A stretch of DNA of 64,000 nucleotides. Source: Tunturiibacter gelidiferens (GTDB taxonomy: Bacteria; Acidobacteriota; Terriglobia; Terriglobales; Acidobacteriaceae). The position numbers and the translations under genes are program-made. Below the pieces are notes generated by a model, which saw nothing but the letters and a program-made list of their open reading frames with translations, did not search any database and was not told the origin of the DNA. This document shows, piece by piece, positions 10,067-19,422 of the stretch. Location of the stretch: the NCBI RefSeq assembly GCF_014201335.1, contig NZ_JACHEB010000011.1:124001-188000 (forward strand). The letters run 5' to 3'. Within the stretch, counting starts at the first letter, position 1, and each line of letters starts with the position of its first letter.

Positions 10067-10984
10067 ATGAGACGCATCGGGGCTGTAGATATTGGAGGTA
10101 CCAAAATCGCCGCCGGCATTGTTAGTGATGACGGAAAGATCCTTCACCGCAGCGAGTGTCCCACTCAGCCGAAGCGCGGATTGCACGACGCGGTCGACCG
10201 AATTCATCGAATGCTGCAAGCAGCAATCGATCAATGCGGCAGCATCGACGGCATCGGCATTGGATGCCCGAGCCCACTCGATCCGTTAACCGGCGTCATT
10301 GGTGAAGTGGGTACGTTGCCCGGGTGGGAGGGGGGTCATCTCGCCGATGTCGTTAGCGAGCGCTTTGGCCTCCCTGTCGTCGTCGAGAATGATGCGGACG
10401 CGGCAACTCTTGCGGAGTATGCCTGGGGTGCAACGCAGACGTCAGGGACTCTTGTCTATGTCACGATAAGCACCGGCATCGGTGGTGGGATTGTGCAAAG
10501 CGGCCAGCTGTATCGCGGCGTGCGCGGCTCCCATCCCGAGTTCGGCCACCAGCTCATCGACCCCACCGGACCTCGTTGCTACTGCACACTCTCCGGGTGC
10601 TGGGAGAGCCTTGCGAGCGGCCTATCGATGACTGCGTATTTCTCCGAAATCGATCCCAACAGAGGCCTGCTGACGGCTGCTGAGATATGCGGGCTTGCCC
10701 AACAGGGCGATCCGCTCGCACTTCGTGCAGTCAAACGCGAGGCCCACTACCTCGGACTGGGCCTGGCCAACCTTGTCACCCTGTTTGTTCCCGAGATCAT
10801 CTGCCTGGGAGGCGGAGTGATGCGAAGCAGTGATCTGTTTCTCGATGATGTTCGGGCGATAGTGCGAAGCCTGTGCACGCAAGTGCCCGTTGAATACACC
10901 ACCATCACGCTGTCTTCGCTCGGACCCGACATCGGCTTGCTGGGTGCGGCGCAGTCATGGCTGCTTCGGAATCCATCATGCTGA
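10067..10984 (+). CDS. ROK family sugar kinase (glucokinase / GlcNAc kinase-like)
   Basis: 305 residues. The N-terminal phosphate loop reads AVDIGGTKIAAGI, the sugar-site motif is ENDADAATLAEY, and TISTGIGGGIV is the second ATP loop. The ROK zinc signature is present as GH near residue 161 and CYCTLSGCWES. GGGGAG precedes the start, five bases after the nagA stop. In this operon it probably phosphorylates imported GlcNAc or GlcN at C6, making the substrate for NagA and NagB. No DNA-binding domain is present, so it is an enzyme rather than a NagC-type repressor. Sugar specificity is inferred from neighbours. Confidence 0.88.
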   Translation: MRRIGAVDIGGTKIAAGIVSDDGKILHRSECPTQPKRGLHDAVDRIHRMLQAAIDQCGSIDGIGIGCPSPLDPLTGVIGEVGTLPGWEGGHLADVVSERFGLPVVVENDADAATLAEYAWGATQTSGTLVYVTISTGIGGGIVQSGQLYRGVRGSHPEFGHQLIDPTGPRCYCTLSGCWESLASGLSMTAYFSEIDPNRGLLTAAEICGLAQQGDPLALRAVKREAHYLGLGLANLVTLFVPEIICLGGGVMRSSDLFLDDVRAIVRSLCTQVPVEYTTITLSSLGPDIGLLGAAQSWLLRNPSC

Positions 10985-11005
10985 ACAATTCACAAAAGGT
11001 GAAAC

Positions 11006-12052
11006 ATGCCCAATCTAGCCAGCAACATTCACGCCCAGCCCGAATCACTCACCCGCACGCTGCACCATCAGTGCAAAGACGGCGCACTGGCCATGAAGCA
11101 CGCTGCCACACTTCTCCGCTCTGGAAAAAAGATCGTCATCACGGCCATGGGCGCGTCGCTGTTCGCCTCCATCCCGCTCCAATACTTCCTTTGCTCATTG
11201 GGGCTTGACGCAGTTGCGATTGAAGCCGGAGAACTCCTGCACTACCTGAACATCGCCTGGAAGGATGCCGTCGTCTTGTTGGTCTCGCGGTCGGGTGAGT
11301 CCGTTGAGATCGCGAAACTGCTTGAAAAAATGAAGGGCAAGGTGCCCATCATCGGTGTCACCAACGAGCCACTCAGCCAGTTGTCCCGATCCGCGGACGT
11401 CAGCATCTCGATCGCCAGCCTCAATGATGAGATGGTCGCAATCCAGACCTACAGCGGCACCCTCCTCACGCTGCACCTGTTGGGAAATCTTGTTGCCGAC
11501 TCCTTCGACGCCGCCGCAGAAGAGGTTCGAACACTGCTGCCTTCGTTCGCCTCTCTCGTCGAGGCAAGCATGAAGACTCTCACCAGTTGGGGCGCCTTTC
11601 TGTCGCCCTCTGCAACGCCGTATCTGCTCGCGCGAGGCCCTTCTCTGGCATCCGCCCATGAGGGTGCACTGCTCTTTCATGAAGTCGCGAAGAGTTCGGC
11701 GGTCGCGATGCCGATCGCCTCCTTTCGGCACGGTCCGGTCGAGGTCGTCGATCAAAACTTCCGCGGCTTCGTCTTCGCACCGCAGGGCCCTACGCGGGAT
11801 CTAAATCTTTCTTTGGCCCATGACCTTGTACAATTTGGCGGCGAGATCCGCTTGATGGGCCCATCCGGCTCACAAGTCCGCGATGCACGCTGGTGTGATC
11901 TCCCATCCGTCTCCGAAACCCTCGCACCCCTCTTTGAGATAGTTCCCTTGCAGGCGGCCGCCTTTCAACTGGCGGTTTTGCGAGGAATCGAGCCGGGAAG
12001 TTTTCGCTACGCGCCGCAGGTGGCGGTCGACGAAGCCAGCTTCAACCAATGA
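11006..12052 (+). CDS. SIS-domain sugar isomerase/deaminase (GlmS C-terminal-like)
   Basis: 348 residues with two SIS domains and no glutaminase domain. The first SIS domain has VVLLVSRSGESVEIAKLL, whose SxSGxS/T loop binds the sugar phosphate. The second contains LLARGPSLASAHEGALLFHEV and the ASFRHGPVEVV segment typical of GlmS/AgaS/FrlB relatives. Such stand-alone proteins deaminate aminosugar phosphates or deglycate fructosamine phosphates. Lying right after nagB, nagA and a ROK kinase, it offers a second route for hexosamine 6-phosphates, perhaps for galactosamine or a modified glucosamine. AGGTG precedes the start. Confidence 0.82.
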   Translation: MPNLASNIHAQPESLTRTLHHQCKDGALAMKHAATLLRSGKKIVITAMGASLFASIPLQYFLCSLGLDAVAIEAGELLHYLNIAWKDAVVLLVSRSGESVEIAKLLEKMKGKVPIIGVTNEPLSQLSRSADVSISIASLNDEMVAIQTYSGTLLTLHLLGNLVADSFDAAAEEVRTLLPSFASLVEASMKTLTSWGAFLSPSATPYLLARGPSLASAHEGALLFHEVAKSSAVAMPIASFRHGPVEVVDQNFRGFVFAPQGPTRDLNLSLAHDLVQFGGEIRLMGPSGSQVRDARWCDLPSVSETLAPLFEIVPLQAAAFQLAVLRGIEPGSFRYAPQVAVDEASFNQ

Positions 12053-12089
12053 CACGTCTTGCGGTGAAGGGGAACTTACAGGAGGAACG

Positions 12090-12527
12090 ATGAGCCTATT
12101 GAAACAAATGCGCAACGCATCCTGGTTCTGGTACTCGATGATCTGCGTGCTCTGTTGGGGCGCCTGGGCGCTTCTCTCCAAACTTGGCTCACAAGAGATC
12201 CCCCCAGATACGATGCAGTTTCTGTTCACGATAGGCACCGTTCCCGTCGGACTAGTACTGCTGATTGCCCGCCGCGGGAAGCTTGAAAAGAGTCCTCGGG
12301 GTATCGCCTACGGCATACTCAACGGCGTGCTGTCTGGAATCGGCGGCCTTGCGCTCTTCGCCGCGTATCACACCAACGGCAACACCACCCTGATCACTGC
12401 GGCTGCAGCGCTCTATCCCATGATCACCGTCGTTCTCGCGATCACGATCCTGCGTGAGCGCTTTCGTCCTATCCAGGCACTCGGCCTGTTCTTCGCCGCA
12501 ATTGCCATCGTCATCTTTTCCCTTTAG
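12090..12527 (+). CDS. half-size EamA/DMT-type membrane protein, first of a pair
   Basis: 145 residues with four to five hydrophobic helices. The start at 12090 is set by a strong AGGAGG shortly upstream. The sequence CWGAWALLSKLGSQ and the ending YPMITVVLAITILRERFRPIQALGLFFAAIAIVIFSL match one EamA repeat, about half of a normal 10-helix drug/metabolite transporter. The next gene encodes a second half of similar size, so the two likely form a heterodimeric carrier in the inner membrane. The substrate is unknown; the position at the end of the amino-sugar operon suggests a sugar or amino-sugar derivative. Confidence 0.75.
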   Translation: MSLLKQMRNASWFWYSMICVLCWGAWALLSKLGSQEIPPDTMQFLFTIGTVPVGLVLLIARRGKLEKSPRGIAYGILNGVLSGIGGLALFAAYHTNGNTTLITAAAALYPMITVVLAITILRERFRPIQALGLFFAAIAIVIFSL

Positions 12528-12539
12528 GAGGTTTGCGTC

Positions 12540-12956
12540 GTGCATATTCCCCCCTGGCTTTGGTACTCCATCCTGACCGTGCTTGCGTGGGGCGTTGTCG
12601 GTATCCTTCAAAAACTTTCAACCAACTACATCTCCGCAGAGTCGTCGCTGATCTGGCTGGTAGTAGGTTTTCTCCTCCTGGAACCGTTTTTCTACCCAGG
12701 ACCTGCGGTACTGCATTACACAAAGCTCAACTTAACCTATGCAATCGTTAGCGGTCTGCTCAACGCCCTTGGTGCCTGGGCGCTCTTCGCAGCTCTCAAG
12801 GGCGGAGGAAAGGCGTCAATCGTCGCGCCACTTACGGCACTCTATCCCGTGGTGGTCATTGTGCTTGTTCCATTGATCTTGCATGAGTCAGTCAGCCGTC
12901 TGCAATGGGCTGGAGTCGCCTGCTCTCTAATCGCAGTCGTGCTGCTGTCCGCCTGA
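12540..12956 (+). CDS. half-size EamA/DMT-type membrane protein, second of a pair
   Basis: 138 residues from GTG 12540. The Shine-Dalgarno AGGAGG (12526-12531) overlaps the stop of the preceding half-transporter, so the pair is tightly co-translated. Hydrophobic helices include WLWYSILTVLAWGVVGILQK and a C-terminal YPVVVIVLVPLILHESVSRLQWAG segment equivalent to that of its partner. The two proteins are paralogous in layout but clearly diverged. Together they equal one 10-helix EamA transporter, with the internal duplication kept as two genes. Confidence 0.75.
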   Translation: MHIPPWLWYSILTVLAWGVVGILQKLSTNYISAESSLIWLVVGFLLLEPFFYPGPAVLHYTKLNLTYAIVSGLLNALGAWALFAALKGGGKASIVAPLTALYPVVVIVLVPLILHESVSRLQWAGVACSLIAVVLLSA

Positions 12957-13445
12957 ACCGCACCATCGAATATCTTGCAAGGGCAGGCGCTCCGCCAGAT
13001 CAATCTGTCCTAACACTCGCTGCTTACGAGTCCTGTGCTTTGCTAGTCCGCTCCTCAGTGCAGCGGCATCCTTGATGGCGGTCTGAGTGCGTCCCCCCCA
13101 CGCATTGCGGAAACTCGCTCTTATAAGCTCGATCTGCTCCTGCTTAGGGGTAAGATGAACGCCGCCCCGACTACCTCAGCCCTCAGGATGATATGTCCTT
13201 TGGCATCACTGCGGCGAGCAGGACGGGACAGCTAGCGCAATTATTGAACCTTGTTCTTTGGGTAGGTTGCACCTAACGCCCCTTTCCCAGGTTGCAAACT
13301 ATCCATAACTGGTGCCAAATCGATGCACAACTGGCTTGTGCTCGTGAGGCAATCGGATGGTGTGAGTACCACTAAGGGGCTATGACCAATTAGGTATATG
13401 GTTCCCGGTTCGGGAAGGTGCTCTAATTCCGCTGCGAGGAGAAAT
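12957..13445. other. intergenic stretch before the patatin gene
   Basis: No convincing gene. On the minus strand about 75 codons are open between roughly 12950 and 13175 (reading HLTPKQEQIELIRASFRNAW and onward), but there is no start with a ribosome site and no recognised family. It may be a remnant or chance. GAGGAG at 13435-13440 is the ribosome site of the patatin gene. No terminator with a T-run was found after the EamA pair. Confidence 0.4.
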
Positions 13446-15128
13446 ATGCCGAAGCGGTTGGCTATTACGATTGCTGGTGCTGTGTCGTTGGGGAGTTACG
13501 AGGCGGGTGTTCTGTATGAGGTGCTCGATGCAATTCATCAGCATAACTCCGCCGATGGGGTGACTGATGACGAGAAGATTCTTATCGATGTCATGACGGG
13601 TGCTTCGGCCGGTGCGATGACGGCCGCGATTGTGGCGCATAAGATGTTGTACTCGGCCAATGAGTTTCGCGGCCCGTATGATAACCCGCTGTACAACGTG
13701 TGGGTAAAACGCATTGACCTTGCTGGGTTGTTGAAGACGGTGGACAAAACGACCGGCGAGGCAGAGCCGCCGCTGCGTTCGATCTTTTCGTCGAATGTGG
13801 TGGAGGGGATCGCAAAAGATACGCTACTGGGACGATATGCGCCGGGGGAGTGGCCCGCTCCCATAACGCATATGGCGGCTGCGCGGTCGATCTCCATCGG
13901 AATGACGCTGACGAACCTGAACGGCGTGGACTACGGATATGACATGCAGCCTTGCGGGAAGTTTATCTACACGCGGCATGAAGACCAGATGACACGAGTG
14001 GTGAGTGTAGACGGGAGCGACAACCCGGAGGTGTGGCGTGAGTTGGCCGACGCATCAGTGGCAAGCGGGGCGTATCCGTTGGCGTTTCGCGCAAAGGAGT
14101 TGGACCGTTGGCGGGCGGACTACGCAAAAAACGGCTTGGAGCCGTGGACGGATGATCCGTCGAGGTTTACGTACACTGACGGCGGGATCCTGCAGAACGA
14201 GCCACTGGGCATGGCAAAGAATCTGGTAGATGAGATCGACAAGCACTGGCACAACGACAGCCGGTTTTATTTGTTTGTGTCGCCGCATGGGAGAACTTCG
14301 AGCGCGGACTCGAGTTTTTGCGAAGTGAACGCAGACTACTTTCAGATGATGAAGCGGTGGGCGAAGGTACTGCTCGGCCAATCGGAGTTTCAGGACTGGA
14401 TCACAGCGGTGGAGATGAATGAGCAGATTGCTCTAATGGACGCTCGTGCCAGCGAACTGGCAGAAAGGCTGCGGTCAGGCGAGATCAGGAGCGGAAGCCT
14501 GAAGCGGACCGCGGACGGTTTGCTGAGGGTGTTATTTACGCAGCCGACGCGCACCGGGACGAGGCAGGTCGCGAAGATTGGAAAAGAAACTCTTGCTGAG
14601 GCCAGGCGGCGGATTGAACACCAGTACAAGGAGGAGATTGCGAGTCTGGGGGCAGGCAGCTACGCTTCCGATGCATTTCGCGATACGGTGCTTGCGTTTG
14701 AGACGGCGGCGAATCTCGGGCAGTGCGACTATATGCGGATCTATGGAATCGCGGTGTCGGAGGAGTTGCTGGCGGGGGCGGACTTGACGGGCTTTCTGGG
14801 GTTCTTCGATGAGCGGTATCGCGTGCATGACTATGACCGGGGACGGATGGTGGCGAGGATGGTGTTGACCGATCCCGTGATGAGTGAAGCCCGAGAGCTG
14901 GGGCCGATACGCTATACGCCGACGCATACGAACCCTATCGACAGCACCCTGAACGGGCTGCAACTGTCGCAGCTGTCGATCGAGGAGCAAAAGGAATTTC
15001 GCGAGGGCGTGAAGAAGCGCGTCAGCGAGATGGTGAGATACCTGATTGGGTTCTGGTCTTATCCGGCGGACGTAGTGGTGATCGAACCGCTGATGAATGC
15101 GATCCTGAATCATTTGTTTCGGGAGTAG
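13446..15128 (+). CDS. patatin-like phospholipase
   Basis: 560 residues from ATG 13446, preceded by GAGGAG. The patatin elements are in order: a glycine-rich oxyanion segment near the start (AGAVSLGSYEAGVLYE), the nucleophile elbow GASAG with the catalytic serine near residue 58, and the catalytic Asp in YTDGGILQNEPLG. No signal peptide is seen, so it acts in the cytoplasm or at the inner membrane face, hydrolysing acyl esters of lipids. The C-terminal half is not recognised. It is a single gene with long non-coding flanks and no evident tie to the sugar genes. Confidence 0.88.
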   Translation: MPKRLAITIAGAVSLGSYEAGVLYEVLDAIHQHNSADGVTDDEKILIDVMTGASAGAMTAAIVAHKMLYSANEFRGPYDNPLYNVWVKRIDLAGLLKTVDKTTGEAEPPLRSIFSSNVVEGIAKDTLLGRYAPGEWPAPITHMAAARSISIGMTLTNLNGVDYGYDMQPCGKFIYTRHEDQMTRVVSVDGSDNPEVWRELADASVASGAYPLAFRAKELDRWRADYAKNGLEPWTDDPSRFTYTDGGILQNEPLGMAKNLVDEIDKHWHNDSRFYLFVSPHGRTSSADSSFCEVNADYFQMMKRWAKVLLGQSEFQDWITAVEMNEQIALMDARASELAERLRSGEIRSGSLKRTADGLLRVLFTQPTRTGTRQVAKIGKETLAEARRRIEHQYKEEIASLGAGSYASDAFRDTVLAFETAANLGQCDYMRIYGIAVSEELLAGADLTGFLGFFDERYRVHDYDRGRMVARMVLTDPVMSEARELGPIRYTPTHTNPIDSTLNGLQLSQLSIEEQKEFREGVKKRVSEMVRYLIGFWSYPADVVVIEPLMNAILNHLFRE

Positions 15129-15738
15129 CGTGGCGCGGGTGGAAATGCGGACGCCTCGAAGGTTTTCATCAGTTCGGGATTCAATGGGGGTTAGCTTTAA
15201 CGCTTTGGAGAAGAAGCGGTGACCGCAGCTTCAGCCTTTGCCTAAGGCCTTCGCGGAACTATAGCCAGGAAGTGTTCGAAACGATGGCGGCTGCCCTCCG
15301 GGTATGATGCATCCTACTTGAATGGCAGTCCCTCTTGTGGTGCGGTGCCTGCTCTTAGACGCGGGGGCAGGCTACTCGCGAAATCTTCCAACGTCAACAT
15401 TTTTGTCTGTTCAACAATGGGCGAAAGTTTATCACCAAGAGGTGCCACCGACAGGCAACAAACGTGACCACGGTAAATACATGAAAAAGCATGACATATG
15501 TAGTCATGCTCACAGCAAACTGTTTCGTTTGCCACTCAAGCCATAGCAACCCCATCAACCGTTTAGCGCGTAAACCTATGATGCCAAAAGGTTATACGTA
15601 AAAGGTTTTTCAACACACTGCTTAGTACGTTCCTCATTCGGTGGAATAGGTATTTCATGGCAGATGTTCGCAGGAGAAGCAGAAACCTCACGCCATGCAG
15701 CGTAGGAGCCACTGCGAAACATCAAGGAGATTTCAAAA
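15129..15738. promoter_or_regulatory. long upstream region of the broken TonB receptor, with dyads
   Basis: About 610 bases without a credible gene. It contains a perfect 8-bp inverted repeat AGCATGAC/GTCATGCT (15488-15510, 7-base loop). It also has a near-palindrome GTTTAGCGCGTAAAC (15561-15575) and a related GTTATACGTAAAAGG (15591-15605), both resembling LacI-type operators. AGGAG just before 15739 is the receptor ribosome site. The operator reading is inference from similarity to sites in the 25-49 kb locus. Confidence 0.4.
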
Positions 15739-18700
15739 ATGAAGAAGTCGACTAAGAGGCCAGCAGGCAGACGTGTACAAGGAACGGGTTGTTGGTGGTT
15801 ACAAGTTTTTCTTATTCTTTCATTTGGAGTCTGCGGAGTGCGACCAGGCGGTGCGCTGACGGCCAATGCCGTTGTCTCCGGGCACATCACCGATTCCACG
15901 GGAGCAGTTATCCCCGGAGCCATGGTCACCTTGACGGAATCGGATACGCGCGTCGCAGCGAAGGCAATGTCCAACAATGAAGGGCTCTATACCTTCCCAT
16001 CTGTCAAGCCAGGAAATTACGCCATGACCGTGAGCGCCAGTGGTTTTAACAACACCACCATTACGAGCCTAGCGGCAGGTGTACAGGCGAGCCTTGCACT
16101 GGACGTTGTTCTTAGGATTGGGGCCGCTACCCAGACAGTTACCGTGACGGACCAAGCAACCGACGTTGCGGGAACGAGTTCGGAGCTGGGCACTCAGATC
16201 GGAGAGCACCAGATCCATGATTTGCCACTGAACGGGCGCAATTTCACCGAACTTTTGACCCTTACTCCCGGCGCGTCGCCTATCAGTACGTCCCAGAGCA
16301 ACAAAGTCGCAGTAAACGATCAGGGTGTGCTCGGCGTTCCATCGGCGCAGTTTTCACAGCCAGCGATTCAGGGACAGATCAACCGGGAAAATCTCTATCT
16401 TCTGGATGGCGTAGTGAACACGGACTTTACCAACGGCGTTTACGTGATTCCGCCGATCATCGATGATATGCAGGAGTTCAAGGTACAGTCGCACGACGAC
16501 AAAGCGGAATACGGAAGCGTGCTTGGCGGCGTAGTCAACGTTGTTACCAAGAGCGGGACGAATAGCCTCCATGGTGCTGCATGGGAGTTTGTACGGAATA
16601 ACGTCTTCGATGCGCGCGATTCCTTTGCTGACGAATACAGCTCATCGCCTTCGCCCTACAGGCAGAATCAGTTCGGGGCTACGGTGGGCGGCCCTGTCTG
16701 GTTGCCCCACCTCTACAACGGTCGTAACCACACATTTTTCCAGTTCGGATATGAAGGCTGGAGATATTCCAAGTCGAGCGAGATACTTTATAACGTGCCG
16801 ACCAGTGGGAACTGCGAGGCGACTCTTCTCACTCCCTTCTCTCTCAAAATATCTACGATCCTGCAACAACTCAGGAAACCGCGAATGGTTACACGCGGAC
16901 TCAGTTTAATTAAGGCGGAACACCGAACGTGATCGCTCCTGGGCGGCTGGATCAGAAGATAATCAATTTCATTAAAACGTATGACACTGGTAAGCCGCTG
17001 ACTGGTAACCCGAACTTTAACGCCTACGCAGCGAATCCGCACACAGATGATTCTGATCACTATATGGTCCGCATCGATGAGCAACTTGGCAGCAAAGACA
17101 CATTTTTCTTCCGCTACGATGAGCTGAACGTGACGGACGTGTCCCCAACTTCGATCAGCCAGAGCCTTACGAATTCGGTTGCGGCTAAAGGTTTGGGCGC
17201 TGGATGGAGCCGTGCTTTCACACCAAGCATTCTTTTCGATTTTCGCTTCGGGATCGCGACCAGACCCTTCCTTCGCGGTACTCCCGATATAAACGGAGAT
17301 GGTCCGGCCAAGGCACTGGGTTTTTCCAGTACCGGCGGAACATTCCTCGGATTAGGTGCTCCATACGCTATCCCTGGGATTGCAAGCGGCTTTGGCAGTC
17401 AAGCGCCGAATACGATCTCAAATCCGGTAGCTTAGCTACACCCCGACTGTAACGTGGGTGCGCGGCGTGCATAACATCAAGTTCGGAATGCAGTACATCC
17501 GGCAAGGTAATGACTCCGACAGCCCTCCTTACGGAAATTATGCCTTTACGAATGCTCTTACCGGTGATCCGAACAATGTGGGCACCACTGGTAATTCTCT
17601 GGCGTCCGCACTTCTGAGTCTACCGTCGGCAAACAAATAACACGGCTCTAATAGCGAGCGGTAACCGGGTTTCTTCGTATGGTTACTTCGCTCAGGATGT
17701 CTGGACGGTGAGCCGGAACATTACGATCACATACGGTTTGCGGCTCGATCACCGTCGCCCCTTCGCTCCCGACTCGGGAACGATTGTCTCCGGTCCGAAT
17801 ACCGATGGGGTCTATTGGATTGGCATGAAGGCGTTGCCAGCGGCTTGCAATGTAACCAATGCGGCTCCCTGCATTCCGTCAGCGGACGGCTCCCTGGCTG
17901 GCATTGACGGTGGTGTCGCGCCAATTGATCCGACAACCGGCAAGCCATACTACAACGCGGCAGAGCCCCCGATTCAATTGTCACCGTATGGCACCACGTG
18001 GGGAGCCAAAGGAGGTTGGGGAAACTGGGGGCCGCGCTTTGGTATCGCATGGCGCATCGACCCGAAGACAACACTACGTGGCGGCTACGGCATCGTCTAT
18101 GACTCGACCATGGGTATGGAACAGGACTGGAAGGGCAACTCCGGTAATTGGCCCGGCGGTGGTTCCGTTGTATCGAGCATTGCGATGAATCAGACGGGCA
18201 GTCCTCTCGCAAATATTGAATCGACCTTTGGTCAGGTCGGCACTGTCCTGCCGGCAGCCGATCCGTGGAGCTTGGGCAATTGGTTCATGGATCCCCACAT
18301 CAAAGATCCACGTTCGCAGCAATACAACCTGGGTGTCGAACGTGAGCTAGGGCCGAACACTGCACTGTCAATGGGATATGTCGGTAGCCTTGATGATCGG
18401 GTGGGTATCACTGGTTTATGGAACACGGCGCAAACCCCAGGAACTGGCACTGCGGCCCAGGTTCGAGCTCGTACTCCCTTCCCGTGGTACAACACTTCGG
18501 CCTTCTACAGCACAAGCAACGGGACATCGAACTACAACGCGTTCCAGTTGAAGTTGGATCGGAGGTTCTCCAATGGGTTCCAATACCTGGTTTCTTACAC
18601 CTGGTCTAAGGCCATCGGCGAAGGAGGAAGCGGATTGTTCGACGTGGAAAATGGGCCTGGATCGGGCGGGTACTCCATTTGGCAAAACTACTATAACCTG

Positions 18701-19422
18701 AAGGCATCCATGGGCGTGTTAGCTTTCAACATTCCGCACTTTCTTGCGATAGCTGGTCAGTACGCCGTACCGGTCGGCAAGGACAGCGCTACCTGAACCA
18801 TGGCATCGCCTCCTACATTCTCGGCAACTGGCAAGCGAATACCGCAATTCAACTGCGGTCAAGTCAACCCTACAACATGGCCATAAGTGGAGACATCGCG
18901 AACATTGAAGCACCAGCTGGTGATAGTTGGTTTTCCTACATGAGGCCGAACGTAATCGGGAACCCTAAGCTTGCTCATCCCACGAGGAACGAGTGGTATA
19001 ACACGGCCGCTTTTGTATCGCCTGCAACTGGTACCTATGGAAACTCCGGAACAAACTCTCTCTCTTCGGCCCATGTCGCCGAGGTGGATATGTCTTTGTT
19101 CAAGAACTTTCCAATTAGGGAACAGTGGTTGCTCAACTTTAGGGCGGAGGTCTTCAATATCTTCAACATCCAGAACTACGGCGTACCCGATAACAACATC
19201 TCCGACCCTACTGCGGGAGTCATCACGAATAACGTAACGACGCCCAGAGAAATTCAGTTGGTTTCCATCTCACTTTCTGAGTTTGACAGCTACGCTATCA
19301 GCGGCGGGGACACTTTTTTGCTGTTTCTCCGCCGCTTCGCTCATGACCCTGGCCGCGTATGCAGCCTTGCTCCTGTTTGTCTTAAGAACCGACAGATGAC
19401 ATTGGGATTGCGAAAACAATGA
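15739..19422 (+). pseudogene. TonB-dependent receptor, Oar-like, broken by several frameshifts and a stop
   Basis: The first 360 residues are normal: basic N-terminus and signal peptide, carboxypeptidase-regulatory-like domain (VSGHITDSTGAVIPGAMVTL), then plug (DLPLNGRNFTELLTLTPG and VVTKSGTNSLHG). After that the protein continues only by changing frame. Shifts lie near 16830, 17430 (the new frame opens at SYTPTVTWVRG), 17635 and 18785, and there is an in-frame TAA at 16911-16913. The barrel sequence is otherwise well preserved and ends near 19285; the last frame runs on to a stop at 19422, overlapping the next gene start. It is either a recent pseudogene or assembly error. The adjacent mannosidase suggests a mannose-containing glycan as ligand. 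Confidence 0.85.

Noticed and set aside
13020..13440. Possible tRNA or small RNA in the gap before the patatin gene
   Set aside because: No cloverleaf, CCA end or strong hairpin with T-run could be found by eye.
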